64,000 bases of DNA from Allacma fusca (GCA_947179485.1 OX359246.1:34513632-34577631), one strand, 5' to 3'. Shown: positions 30,715-42,563, numbered from the stretch's first letter. The notes: a model not told the origin generated them from the letters alone. Program-made: numbers and translations.

Positions 30715-33700
30715 AGAACAATGCGAACTTCCTGTACAACTCATACAAAACCTTTCAACCAGGACACCAATGCCAAATAAATCTCATTCTAACAAAGACC
30801 AGGAAGCTACCTTCTTGCCCAACCCTTGGTTTACATCTCCTACACCACCTGTGACCTCTTTTCCAATCTCAACGTCTACTCAAACTCTTCCTATTTTTCA
30901 AGATACAGCTTCGCAGACAATTTCTATAACGAAAATTCAACCTCAACATGGAGTTAAATATTCCACACCCCAAGGAAAATATCCTCCAACTCCAGACATG
31001 TCTTCTGATGAGACAGACCAGGATTCCTTCCATCGCTCCACCCATCCACTTCGCCGACGTATTTCTACCTCCCGAAAATTTACTCTCAAAACTACACCTA
31101 CTACCATATCATCTGTCTCAGCTAAACCTCCTACAACGTCCAAAATTACAACAATTCCTATTCTGTGTGTTTCCAATACCCTGGAAGACGATGTTCTCCG
31201 TGTCCATGGAACACAGGTAATTTCACCCAGGTCTCATGTCACCATTGCAACCATACACTCAATTGCACAAACTTCGCCGTTGTATTTTCAACCTCATGAC
31301 TCCTTACATACCCAATACAATATCCTTGCTCCTCATGCCATTCTCAGTCCTGACTCTCAATTTTTCCTTCTCACAAATCCAACTTCTATGACTATCACCT
31401 TACCAGATGGTTTGGGTCTCGGATGTTTAACCCCGTTTGACACACACGATAATTCTATGAACCCCATACATATCCATGCGATCGATACTTCCCAATTGGA
31501 AACTGAAATAGCATCTTTTAAAATAAATCCGGAGCTCAACCCTGAGGATCAAACTAAACTCCGTTCATTGTTAAGAGAATACAGGAGCTCTTTTGCATTT
31601 CATGCTCATGAGCTCGGAAAATGTTCCACAATACCATTCAAAGTCGAACTTCAACAAGGAGGTATAGTGGCCCATAAGCCATATAAAACCTCCTCCTATC
31701 AGGACTCCATCATCGATGCTGAGGTTAAGAAATTACTCGATAATAATATTATTGAGCATTCTACTTCACCCTTCTCAAGTCCCGTAATAATAGTATTTAA
31801 AAAACCGAACGACGCGGGCATCAGAAAGCCCCGCATGGTTATTGATTTCCGATCACTCAACGCCATCACTAAACCTATGCATTGGCCCCTGCCCAGCATT
31901 GACGAGATTCTACGTCGTCTCCAGAATAAAAAGTACTTTTCAACTCTAGACCTCGCGTCAGGGTTCCATCAGATAACGGTGGAACCCGCCTCCAGAGAAA
32001 AACTCAGCTTCATCACCAGAAATGGACAGTATCAGTATAAGGACATGCCATTTGGTACAAAAAACTCTCCATCTCATTTTTGTAGAGTCATTGATGTTAT
32101 TCTAGCAGATCTAAAATATAACACAGCTATGGCCTACGTCGACGATATCGTAATCTCAAGTACCACTATTGACGAGCATATTTCTAAACTCAGGAAAATC
32201 TTCATACGCTTCGCACAACATAATCTCAAATTTGAGCCGACCAAATGTAAATTTGGTTACGAAACAATAAACCTCCTTGGTTTTACAATTACGGCCTATG
32301 GAATTCAGCCCTACGATGACAATTTAAACGGATTAAGGCAGATGCCCGCCCCAACTAACATCACTACAGTCCAGTCCTTTCTTGGAATGGCTAACTTCTT
32401 TCGAAGATTTGTGCCCAATTTTGCACATATAGCAGCACCATTACGAGAACTCACAAAAAAGAACACCCCGTTCCTGTGGACTCACGAATGTGATCAAGCA
32501 TTCCAAGCCCTGAAGAATCTCTTATTATGCAAACCAGTCTTAGCACACTATGATCCCCAAAAGGAAACATTTTTATATACAGACGCCTCCTACCAAGGAC
32601 TTGGTGCCTACATGACACAACTTCACCCCGATGGTTTGGAACATCCAGTTTTCTTCCTCAGCCGCCGTCTAAATAAATATGAAGTTAAGTATCACATTCG
32701 CATTCTAGAACTACTGGCCATAACTTGGTCCGTAATGAAATTAAAGGAATATTTACTTGGCATACCATTCACGGTCAAAACGGACCACCACTCTTTATGC
32801 TACATTCTCAAAAGCAAGGACGATCTCGATCCTAAACTCCAGCGCTTACAATTACTGTTGATGCCCTTTGATATAAAAATAAAATATGTCAAAGGAGCCA
32901 CTCATAAGGTCGCAGATTGTCTCAGCCGTAATCCCTTCCAAGAACCCACCCACTCACAGACAGACGAGGAAGCATGCCTTTCTGTCCATACCATAGACAT
33001 TGGTATTCTCCAACAGGAACAAGCGAAGGATCCAGCACTCACGGATATAATTAATAAGCTTCCTACAAACTGGAGAGCACGCTCAACGTACGCACTCTAT
33101 AATAACATTTTGTACAAACATAACAAAAAACTTGGAGAAAAATCCCTACTCATGATACCACATCACATGGTCCCGGATATAATTAAACGTCACCATAACC
33201 CAGTGTCCCACACAGGATATACCAAAGCTCTGAAGGAAATCCAACAAAGTTACTTCTGGAAAACAATGAGTAAAGACATCAAAGAATTTATCCAATCTTG
33301 TAAATTCTGTCAAGAAAGAAAAACTCCCCGAGGACACAAACAGCCAGGCGAATTTCAATTCATTCCAATTCCCCTTCGGCCTTTCGAGCGAATCCAGCTC
33401 GATGTCCAGGGGCCCTTATCCAACAAAGAAGGACGTCCACGATATATAATAACTGCGATTTGTTACTTGACCAAATTTCTTGTAGCTGAAGTTGTACCCA
33501 CAGCAGATGCGTCCGCTATTGCCAAATTCATTTTCAACAAAATCGCTGCCGTCTATTCCCTTCCCGAAATTATACAGTCAGATCAAGGAACTGAATTTCA
33601 TAATGTGGTCATCAATGAACTTTCACAACTATTTGCTTTTAAGATGAACTACTCAACGGCATTTCACCCCCAAACCCAGGGATTAATTGAGAGATCACAT

Positions 33701-34780
33701 CAGACGTTAGGGGATCTCATTTCCATATATAGGGCTGAGAACAAGGCTGATTGGCCCCATGCAATTCCTGCAATTACATTCCATCTTAATAACACACCTC
33801 ACAGCTCTCACGGTTTTACACCCTTCTATGTGCTGCATGGTTTTCATGCGCGCACCCCGTTGAGAAATGCATTCCCTACCTTTACTCCAGAAAACCGGAA
33901 TGTCCAAGACATGACTGTCCTATGGAAGACTACCCACGAAATTTTAACTCGTCACAGAGAAAAGTACGCTGAACGCGTAAATAAATCTAAAAGAACAGTA
34001 CACTACAACATCGGAGACAACGTTCTACTTGAACACACGTCCATACAGCCCGGCACAAGCACAAAGTTACTCCCAAGATGGAAAGGACCATTTTCTGTTA
34101 TTGACCAACCCTCTGCAGTCAACTATACTATTAGAGGATCCGTTGGTAACACTGTTAAAACCCTCACAGTTCATGTGTCTAGATTAAAAATATTTCATGA
34201 ACACCCCAATGTGTTCAACACTAAATCTCTGCTCAATAATGAATACGAACCTCCCGTGCAGGAACCTTCTACAAATCTACAGGACATTCCTCAAGAACTC
34301 CCTGAATCTACAGGAGAACTCCCGTCTTCAGAACCTGACATTATTCCTGAAATTATTTCTGAACAGCCCTCAAGTCAGCCTGACATTATTCTTGATCCAG
34401 AATTACCATTAAATGAAAATCATGCATTCCCATTACGGGATACAGTACCTCCATTTCCCGTCCAACAAACTCCTACAATTCCTCCGGAAATTCAAGAGCA
34501 GCCTCATAAACCTACCTATAGAGAAGCACTGTTGTCTGCACCAAAACATTCCACTACGGAAATCACTCATTCCTCCTCTATAACAATTCCTAATAAACGT
34601 GTTAGGAGAACCCAGCAACAATTATTGGAACAAGAGTCCCAACAGATATTACCCACAGATTTTTATTCCCGTCAAGATTCTGAATTTAGACGTAGCACGA
34701 GAACTCATATTCATGCTATGGATAACCTATTCAACTTCACAACGGTTCGCCCTACGAATAATCACAGTTATCAGCTATAA
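30704..34780 (+). CDS. pol: Pol of the Ty3/Gypsy element (RT, RNase H, integrase)
   Basis: The frame opens at 30704, with a first ATG at 30770. Reverse transcriptase has MVIDFRSLN and YVDDIVIS (YVDD at about 32134). RNase H begins with FLYTDASYQGLGAY. Integrase has an HHCC zinc motif (HHNPVSHTGY, then CKFCQ), first D in LDVQGPL, second in SDQGTEF and E in LIERSHQTL. A long Pro/Glu-rich tail follows the C-terminal GDNVLLEH region, and no chromodomain is evident. The frame is +1 relative to protease, so a +1 event around ACT-TAG or re-initiation is needed. No internal stop. Confidence 0.95.
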   Translation, partial: NALREQCELPVQLIQNLSTRTPMPNKSHSNKDQEATFLPNPWFTSPTPPVTSFPISTSTQTLPIFQDTASQTISITKIQPQHGVKYSTPQGKYPPTPDMSSDETDQDSFHRSTHPLRRRISTSRKFTLKTTPTTISSVSAKPPTTSKITTIPILCVSNTLEDDVLRVHGTQVISPRSHVTIATIHSIAQTSPLYFQPHDSLHTQYNILAPHAILSPDSQFFLLTNPTSMTITLPDGLGLGCLTPFDTHDNSMNPIHIHAIDTSQLETEIASFKINPELNPEDQTKLRSLLREYRSSFAFHAHELGKCSTIPFKVELQQGGIVAHKPYKTSSYQDSIIDAEVKKLLDNNIIEHSTSPFSSPVIIVFKKPNDAGIRKPRMVIDFRSLNAITKPMHWPLPSIDEILRRLQNKKYFSTLDLASGFHQITVEPASREKLSFITRNGQYQYKDMPFGTKNSPSHFCRVIDVILADLKYNTAMAYVDDIVISSTTIDEHISKLRKIFIRFAQHNLKFEPTKCKFGYETINLLGFTITAYGIQPYDDNLNGLRQMPAPTNITTVQSFLGMANFFRRFVPNFAHIAAPLRELTKKNTPFLWTHECDQAFQALKNLLLCKPVLAHYDPQKETFLYTDASYQGLGAYMTQLHPDGLEHPVFFLSRRLNKYEVKYHIRILELLAITWSVMKLKEYLLGIPFTVKTDHHSLCYILKSKDDLDPKLQRLQLLLMPFDIKIKYVKGATHKVADCLSRNPFQEPTHSQTDEEACLSVHTIDIGILQQEQAKDPALTDIINKLPTNWRARSTYALYNNILYKHNKKLGEKSLLMIPHHMVPDIIKRHHNPVSHTGYTKALKEIQQSYFWKTMSKDIKEFIQSCKFCQERKTPRGHKQPGEFQFIPIPLRPFERIQLDVQGPLSNKEGRPRYIITAICYLTKFLVAEVVPTADASAIAKFIFNKIAAVYSLPEIIQSDQGTEFHNVVINELSQLFAFKMNYSTAFHPQTQGLIERSHQTLGDLISIYRAENKADWPHAIPAITFHLNNTPHSSHGFTPFYVLHGFHARTPLRNAFPTFTPENRNVQDMTVLWKTTHEILTRHREKYAERVNKSKRTVHYNIGDNVLLEHTSIQPGTSTKLLPRWKGPFSVIDQPSAVNYTIRGSVGNTVKTLTVHVSRLKIFHEHPNVFNTKSLLNNEYEPPVQEPSTNLQDIPQELPESTGELPSSEPDIIPEIISEQPSSQPDIILDPELPLNENHAFPLRDTVPPFPVQQTPTIPPEIQEQPHKPTYREALLSAPKHSTTEITHSSSITIPNKRVRRTQQQLLEQESQQILPTDFYSRQDSEFRRSTRTHIHAMDNLFNFTTVRPTNNHSYQL

Positions 34781-36091
34781 CATCACGGATAATGGATCCC
34801 ATTTCTTTTATGCTCTAAACTCAACTTTCTTACAAGCACAACTACTGATGAGTGGTTACTCAACTTTATTACAAACACAACTACTGATGAGTGGGTACTC
34901 CAAAAATCCATTCCACAAATCAACATGCTTTTCCGGAAATTATAACATGCACCCTATATAATGACTATCCTAAATTCGTCAATCTTGATCTGATATCTTG
35001 ACCAACTTTGCGACACGGACTCCATCTGCAATAACAATGAAATTGCATAAAAAACATTATATTGCTGACATATTTACTAATATGTATTTATTCTGAGTTC
35101 CAGAACAAATTTCCACTGACTATAGCAGTCTTCACAACATGACCCACATTCACGGATGTCCAGGTCAGCACCCACTATGATGACAACTCCAACTACAACC
35201 ACACATGGGACGCCATGACATTTGCAAGTCATCTACAATCAAGAAAATTACAAAAAAAACAATATATATATTATATTTCATTACTAACACTTTCACATAA
35301 TTCTCACACATCACACTCTTATATTACACACTTAGCAATTTTGTTTTAATTCTATACATCTGTACTATGAGCTGCAGCTCCCAACACATTTTCCTCATTT
35401 CCAGAAATTTTAATTGATCACTACATTTCGCCACTTCCCATTAGACACCCTGTATAACCACAAAATTCTTTGTATTCTATGTTAAACTCATTGTACTAAC
35501 ACATACATTATAATTATTTCATTTCAATTACTAGCGAACGAACACAAAATATTGTTACTCACCGTGTATGAAGTCTCCATCTTGCGAATCTCCTCTCCAA
35601 ATATTAGTTCATTCTATCTTAAGCATTCTGGGGATAGAATTTTCTGCCACTCCAGGAAGTTTATACACACATTTAGGCTAATACTGCACAATTTTGATGT
35701 TATTTTAAAGAAATATTACAGTTTTATGTATATTGTTGCTCCACTTGTCATCATGCCACTACTATCTCCCAACACGGCTCTTGTCGGCCAATGTACCTAC
35801 GCATGGAACGCCATGTAATCAAATGGCGCTCCGCTAGGTACATATGTAGAGGAAGACTAGCCTCAAGTTAGCGTGCGTTTGAAGGCAAAAAGGTGGAAAG
35901 TAGTCACTTTCAGACATCCTTGCTAAGCTTAGATATAAGAATTAAGGATAACGTAAATTTCCGACATCCAGAGTTACCTTGCTCTGTATGTCTAACCAGA
36001 TTCATGATTCAAAATTCCATGACAAAGTTCGACAATTTACAGTTCCAACCCTTATAAACAATGGGGACATTGTTTCCCGTCCCCCGTAGAA
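34781..36091. other. Non-coding tail of the retrotransposon
   Basis: 1.3 kb between pol and 3' LTR without a convincing gene. It includes two adjacent 39-bp units (34820-34858, 34859-34897) sharing CACAACTACTGATGAGTGG. A classic polypurine tract next to the 3' LTR is not obvious: the sequence there is CCCGTCCCCCGTAGAA. Confidence 0.6.
34820..34897 (+). repeat. Tandem 39-bp duplication
   Basis: Two units of 39 bp with a few substitutions, just after the pol stop. Confidence 0.85.
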
Positions 36092-36640
36092 TGTTAACCG
36101 ATATTTAGTTTTGTAACTTTTAATACATGTAAAAACAACATCAGCATACATAACTATACTACCTAATTGTAAAGTTTCCATGAAAGTGCGTTAGGTACTT
36201 GCCCTAACTAAATATTATTGGTTCAAACTAAAACTTTTGTGAATACTGGAGGTGGGCACATTTGTGCTCACCTCCGTATAAAACTTCGTGCCTCCGTAGG
36301 TACGAGAGGAGAGTAACATCAGATCTTGAGCAAAGCAGAGCAAGGGAATGCGTGTGAGACTCTGACTGTGTATCAAATCTACGCACTATAAATAAAAACT
36401 CTATACTGTGAGAATAACTCCTTATACGTGCTTACGCATCTTATTTTTGTATCTTCCATACGTTGAGACTAACTCCCGAAATCCCTCACTCAAAGCAAGT
36501 GCCTCTCTACCGTCTACATTTCCCCATCATCTCGACTCTCACTCTCAATTCCATTTACATTTCCCATATTAGTTCCATAATCAGCTCTTCATTACATTTT
36601 CCTCATTACGAACCATTAAACCACAAATTATAACTTAACA
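36092..36640 (+). repeat. 3' LTR
   Basis: Identical to the 5' LTR. Followed by ATAC, the candidate 4-bp target duplication. Confidence 0.95.
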
Positions 36641-38348
36641 ATACATATTAGTCATTCCCTTTGTAAACGTGCTAATCTTTAAGCTTTTATCAAATTTATC
36701 TCATGGTAATTTTTTAGTTGCACTGGCGGGGTACTGATCTAATTGTATTTACTAAAGTCTCAATATAAACGTGAAATTAGCATAAATTGAAAAATAATTC
36801 AGATTCTTAATGAACCTTTCATAGCCACCACAGTGATGACATTGAATCTAACTTCATTACTTTTTATATTACATTCTGTTACTTTATTCTAAAACACCAT
36901 GAATTTCTCTCTACATATTGTATTTTTTGATAGAGGTAGTGGTAGCTAGCAGAGCCAACGAAAATTTAATGAGTAGAGTAGAGGTAGAGTAGTGCCAATA
37001 ACTTTAACGTATAATAGAATAGAATAATAGCTAGCAAGTCAGCTAAACATAATAGCAGTAGAGGTCCTCTATTCTATCCAAAACAGCTGGTTGAGTAGAG
37101 TGTCATAGAGGTTGCAAACGTGGAAAAATTCAATAGAGTAGAATAGAATACAGCTTGCTGAACGCCCATCACTGATTATTATACATTCACAATTAAATCT
37201 TAAAATATATTTCTTAAAATTCGTTTATTAAATTCGATTGTAATCGGCAGGGTTATGTTATTATTTATCAATGTTGGTATCTGTCGGGTTTACGTTTGAA
37301 TTATGATCTGACTCGCTTTCAAACATTCGAAACCACTTTAGTATACGATCTACATGAATTGTTATCGATAATCTGCTGAAATTGTGGATTAAATTATGCA
37401 TTTAAAATTTGTCTTTTTTTGTTAAAAATAGCCTGGTAAAAGTTCAAAAGTAAGAAACCTATTGCTTTTGAAGGAGATAGGGGGGCCATCTATTTGATCT
37501 CAGAAAATTAACGGTGTCGCGTACAAACATGAAAAAATAGACGTATAGAACCGTGTGCCACCTATAGTCGGATTTGTTGTTTACATTAAGTAGTTCATTC
37601 CATCGTAGGTGTTGCATGCAGGATTCAAGTGTATTCAACCTGAATGATACGTTATTCGGGAATGTAATTGGGCGTTAAATCTATATTATACCAATAGTTC
37701 AAATGAAGGTAAATATGTACGTCCGTAGATAAGCAAACGTTTGAAGCGCTCCTTTTATATAAACCTGTTCATGCGCTTTAGTTTACACTCGCTTGTGTGT
37801 ATGTATACGATGTTCTAATTTAGAACAGGAACTACCTCGTGCTGGTACATCATATTGTGGCGCTTCGTCCCTTGGTGGCTTCACTGGCAGTGCCGATCAC
37901 AGTTAATTTTCATTTGGGTAAATTATAAATGTTAAATTAATATTTACCTTCACGTTTATGTTTTATGTTGATACTTATGTATGTGTCAAACTACGCAAAA
38001 AAACTATAAAATATACTACACAAATTGTATTACTTTATTACGGGGTTGCCGCCACTGCGTACCCCCCAGAAAAGAATCGCCGATGTGTTTACGTTAACGT
38101 GTTAACATTAGTTATGTGCTGTTATAAACAATAACAACCTGGCTCTCACGATTATTTTTGTTCTAGTAGAAATTACAAGGTTGAAGGTGAAGGATTTAAT
38201 TAAGAAATCACAATGAATTTTTCGTAACCATTAAACTGTAGAGAGCAAAGGAAGCATCCGATTCAAAGAGTGTGGCATTAAATGAGAAGAATTATTGCAG
38301 TCATAAAAGAGTGATCGAATAATTAAATGATAAACTGTGTTCCCTACC
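36641..38348. other. Intergenic region upstream of TMEM53-like gene
   Basis: No coding gene recognised. At 36,930-37,160 there is a degenerate GTAGAGGTAGAGTAG array related to the one near 15,900. The promoter and any 5' untranslated exon of the TMEM53-like gene should lie in the last kilobase, but I could not place them. Confidence 0.4.
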
Positions 38349-39516
38349 ATGTCTACACCCGGACAGTTGCAATTTTCGGTGGAATATCCAAAACCAGAAG
38401 CTTTTGACCAAAATTGTGAGCTTGCACCGGGTCACTTCCAGAATCTGGATATTGAAAGCACAGGGGACAATAAAACTATCGTAGTTGTTTTAATGGGTTG
38501 GACCGGAGCAAAAGATAAGCAACTGGCAAAGTATTCGGATATTTACTTGAAAAGAGGGTAAGCAATAGTCGTAGGAAAACTAATTCTTGTCTACGGTACA
38601 ATCTAAACTAATGCCAGCTTAAAATTTAAAATTGAAATACGTATACCTAAATGTCTGTGTTAATTATAGATATATTATTGTACGCTCCGTCGTTCCAATA
38701 AGCGTCATGATTTATAAGCACGCACAGTTTGCTGTACTAGCTGCTGAACTGTTGCAAAAATTGAAAGAAGCCGAATTGCAAATACATCCCATTTTTTTCC
38801 ACACTTTTTCAAATGCTGGGCCATTTTTGTACAGCTGCGTGCTGAAAGAAATTGCGAGTCAGCGTAATTCACAGGAGTTTGACATTCGTGGGACCATATT
38901 TGACTCTGGTCCCTTTTCCCCCACCAGTAAGACAATTTACGCTGCTTTGGTGACAACTTGTAATTCTGCGCTTCCATACAACTTCGGACTCGCTCATGTT
39001 TTTGCCTTTCTTGGTGTGGCAGTACTATTGATGAAGTTATTTTGGAAGTACGCGAACGTCGCTTGGGAATGCGGTACAGCTGGAACATTTAAAAGACCGG
39101 GTCCAATTGAAGACAAAATAGAGGCGTTTCCCATGTGTGACTTCCTAACACGGATTTGGAAATTACGAAACCATCCGCGTTTGTTTCTTTACTCCGAGAC
39201 GGATGCCATCACTCCTGTAAAAGAATTGGCGGGAATCGCTGGTACCATCCGGGACAGAGGGAGCCCCGTTCAACTCGTTAAATTTGAGGGATCCGCTCAT
39301 GTTTTACATTATAAGATGCACCCGGCAGTAAGGAATTAAAGCAAAATTAATTGTGTAATTAATAGTATACTGTAGTAAATAATAATGGGTGTCACATTTT
39401 AGATTTTAAAAGCATGTATTTTTTTGCAGGAGTATGTTTCTGCCATTACCAAGTTTATTGAGGAGACCATGGAATCCAACCTAGGACCGGCTATATTTTG
39501 TGATGAGTACAATTGA
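38349..39516 (+). CDS. TMEM53: TMEM53-family (DUF829) alpha/beta-hydrolase-like protein, three exons
   Basis: Animal TMEM53 proteins reside at the endoplasmic reticulum/nuclear envelope; the molecular activity is unclear. Exons are 38349-38557, 38670-39327 and 39430-39516. Donors are GTAAGC and GTAAGG, acceptors AATTATAG and TTTGCAG, and phases match. Family features are VVVLMGWTGAKDKQLAKYS near the N-terminus, the serine region FHTFSNAGPFLY, GTIFDSGPFSP, the acidic YSETDAITP and the histidine in EGSAHVLHY. A hydrophobic stretch (HVFAFLGVAVLLMKLFW) may be membrane-associated. An intact host gene, ending 641 bp before Polinton B. AATAAA at 39770-39775 is a likely poly(A) signal. Translation start chosen at ATG 38349 (ACC-ATG-T); the codons upstream are non-ATG. 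Confidence 0.9.
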
Positions 39517-39769
39517 ATGTTTGGAATCGGAAAAGTTAACCCGTTTAAGGGGTTTTTGATGAGATGGTTACTATTTTCCGTTTACGAGTGCTCCTGAGGT
39601 ACGGCTGCAGCTTTTTTCCTTCCACATTTTTCTGCTCTGCAACTTCGTTGCGGGCTAAATAAATTTCTCCTTTTTTTGACATTAAGCTTTATTATAACGT
39701 AGTATTATTTGTTAAATAACCTTATTTTAAACTTTTATTTTGTGTGTTGGACATAAACATAATGTATTG

Positions 39770-39775
39770 AATAAA
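39770..39775 (+). terminator. Poly(A) signal of TMEM53-like gene
   Basis: AATAAA about 250 bp past the stop codon, the only clear signal before the Polinton end. Confidence 0.5.
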
Positions 39776-40156
39776 ATTCATATTTTGAATAGTGTGGTTA
39801 TTTATTTGCACTATATACAATTAGGTGAGCTAGAAATTACAGAAATATTGTTTCATTGCAATCAACATAAATTATTTTGACGCAGGTACATATAATTAGT
39901 GTAAATCATATTGCTTTCTTTTGGGATTTTAATCAAGTAGGGATGTATCATCAATCATGAGTTTCTCTCAAATTCCAACAGAGAGAGCCTTCAAATGCCT
40001 GGAGTTTGCATCTCTTGTTTCTTTTGTCGAAAGTACATCGACTCTACAAATATCTACAGTTAATAGGATAATTCGTCTATTTTTGAATGAGAATATATAT
40101 AAATTTTTAGCTCACCCCTATTAGTGAATTTTTAATTGGTTGAGCGTAATAAAGGA

Positions 40157-40237
40157 AGTATAAGTCATTTATCCACTAACTCGTACCGGAAGTACGAGTT
40201 AGTGGACATATGTGCACCGGAGGAAAGCCAGCTGTTG
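40157..40237 (+). repeat. Left terminal inverted repeat of Polinton B
   Basis: 81 bp matching the inverse of 63436-63515 except for a short block (TTAGTGG versus CAGTGC). It includes a 14-bp perfect hairpin at 40173-40205 (CCACTAACTCGTAC, loop CGGAA). Confidence 0.93.
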
Positions 40238-41197
40238 AAGAGCTAGCTTAACACAGTCAGTTTTACAAATAAAAGAATCTTAATTACACTTCCATTGTCA
40301 TTGAAAATTTGTTTTGTTGAAACGAAAACTATTTTATTTATATATTAATTAAATATTTACAACTATAACTTTTTCATCGCGTTGTGTCTTTGTAATTGTT
40401 GGTTGGTGTCTAATTGAAGAGATTCATATGCATACGTCCGTGGATAAGAACGACTTCAATTTCCGTCAACCGGACCATACAAGGGAGGTGGCGGAAAGAC
40501 AACTTATATGATTATTTTTCTCTATACTTCTTGTGACTTAATTATTATTAAGATTATATATTACATCAACACATTCCTTCTTGCATAATTAGTCCATAAG
40601 AGACATACATACCTTTTCCATCAATTTCCTCCTTCTTGATCAGCAGATGATAGAGCAATGGTACAATTTTGTTTTGAACAAGCTAAAACAAAGCCTATAC
40701 TGTTTGATCTACAAAAAACAATATCAAAACGAACCAACTCTTATGATCTGATGGCAGACAATACTCGAACCTCAACTTTGTCTCTTGCGGCTAAGATCCA
40801 ACAAAAACTTTATGAAGTAACATAAAATATCTAACAAATCCTTATTTCCTTGGTATAACTATTAAAACTAGCATGAGTAAACTAAACTTGAACATAAACT
40901 GAGATAATTTCTTCAATGTAGCAGCAACGCATAGGTTACAGAACATTGTAAAGACAACTCTGATTCAATCTTAAGACATTCCCGAATGTTACTACTTCGC
41001 CATTCATATTGTCAGCATATTATGTAATCAAGAACGAGTAATATTTCGTACTATTCTTAACTATTATACAGGTAATGACAAGAAATTAGAATAGCAAATA
41101 TTGAAACCAATTCGTACACATTTCATCTCCTTTAAGCTGGCTTAAACATTACACTTCACTTGTAGATGTTGAAGATTATGAAGTTGATGAGCAGTTG
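40238..41197. other. Left subterminal region of Polinton B
   Basis: Noncoding, AT-rich; no open frame or repeat recognised. Confidence 0.4.
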
Positions 41198-42326
41198 CTA
41201 ATGTCGTGGGGAAGGAGTACCTGAAAGTCAACAACGAGAATTAACAAACTAATATCTATTTAATTTGTATGCACAGTGAGAGTGAGAGTGAGAAAAAAAC
41301 TTACTGAAAACAGAAAACTCGATCTCCTCATCGGAACTGTCCCGGAGCGAGGGAAAATGTCGAGGGGATCCAGTTGAGGATGACAGATGGTCTTCACTGA
41401 AGCTCTGCATGGCAATTTGCATTGGAGAAATTGGATCGGCACCTGTCCAACAATATATTGTTTTTAATTATTAGTAAGTATAAAAATTGAGTATTACTTA
41501 CTATAGTGATTTGGTGCAGCACGTTCTTCCTCCCTAACTTCTGGATCAGGCTCAGCCCAGCCCCCTGTATGCATAAAAAAAGTTTTATCACAATAAATAA
41601 ATATAAATGACAAAATGCTGTTACCATAATTGAGGTTATCCAGTCCTAGGACAGCTGAGTTTGAACGTCTATCTAGAGATTAGGAAAAATAATTAATTTT
41701 GTGTGTACTAACCTGTTGTACTTGGAATTTAAAAAAAAATGAACTTACATTTTATATAGTAAAAAATAAATCCCAAGCTAACAATAAGAAGCAATACACC
41801 CAAAGCTGGAATTACAAATGCTTGCAAGTTAGTTAATAGCACAATGTTAATAAGCAAAAAACAAATGGGCCCACTGTACTCATAGTTAATAAAAACTTAC
41901 AGCTGATGACTCCGATATAGGAACCGGTCTTGATGGGATCTGGAGAAACAGTTGTAGGGTCCAGACATAGACCCTGATCAAGACCGGGAATCAAGCAATT
42001 CTGCCCCGGGTGAACTTCAATAAAGATAAATCTTCCAATCTTGGAAGCAGTGTCCACACAAATAGCAGCAGTTCTGTACGCTTGGCCCCAGATACAGCTC
42101 TCCACACATTCCACACAGCAGTTTAAAGACGAACAGTTCACTAAAAAAGAAAATTAGAATAAAGTATAACTAAATTATAAAAAAGAAGTAAAAAACTTAC
42201 CCATCTTGATGATGCTCCCTTCCAGTAGATAGAATGCAACAGTTGGTAAACGGGAAGTATACGGCCAGTGATAAGTAACGAAATAATATATAGAGTGAGT
42301 TTGAATTTTCGTTGTATGTAATGCAT
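41198..42326 (-). CDS. Cysteine-rich type I membrane protein, seven exons
   Basis: Exons 2-7 (42140-41901, 41820-41749, 41672-41625, 41564-41502, 41442-41305, 41220-41198) all have good GT-AG signals and matching phases. The ectodomain has clustered cysteines (NCSSLNCCVECVESC, then QNCLIPGLDQGLCLDP). Exon 3 is one transmembrane segment (FVIPALGVLLLIVSLGFIFYY). Exons 4-7 give an acidic, serine-rich cytoplasmic tail (AEPDPEVREEERAAP, then SLRDSSDEEIEFSVF) ending at TAG 41198. Exon 1 (42326-42202) supplies a signal-like stretch (LTLYIISLLITG) and has a consensus donor, but its frame is off by one from exon 2. Either exon 1 has an indel or a donor within it is used. Function unknown. It lies inside the Polinton B TIRs, so it is cargo. 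Confidence 0.6.
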
Positions 42327-42563
42327 AGCTGGGCATCTATATATGCATACTATACTCACGTATAAGAAATGATTATGATCTGGAAAGAATTGTATGCTAA
42401 AAACCAGTGAACTAATTATAAGAATTTAATCGAAGAGATTTATTTTGAATGAAAAAAATATGAGAGTTTATTTTGACCAGAAATCTGTTCAACCAACCTC
42501 AGTAAAGAATTGTCCTTTCAAGTTACAGCATAATAAGTGAAAATAAAGAGCTGAGTAAATATC

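Larger units (their letters stand above)
26912..36640 (+). mobile_element. Complete Ty3/Gypsy LTR retrotransposon
   Basis: 9,729-bp element with two 549-bp LTRs that are identical by line-by-line comparison at a constant offset of 9,180. Ends are TGTTAA...TTAACA. The 4-bp ATAC occurs just before the 5' LTR and just after the 3' LTR, a fitting target duplication. The order protease, reverse transcriptase, RNase H, integrase marks Ty3/Gypsy. All main frames are open, so the copy is very young and possibly mobile. No env-like gene is seen. Confidence 0.95.

Noticed and set aside
35552-35818. Possible env-like frame in the retrotransposon tail
   Set aside because: Only 88 codons, no signal peptide, transmembrane segment or furin-type site; the region looks noncoding.
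36060-36091. Polypurine tract next to the 3' LTR
   Set aside because: The sequence is pyrimidine-rich on the plus strand; no purine run long enough to call.
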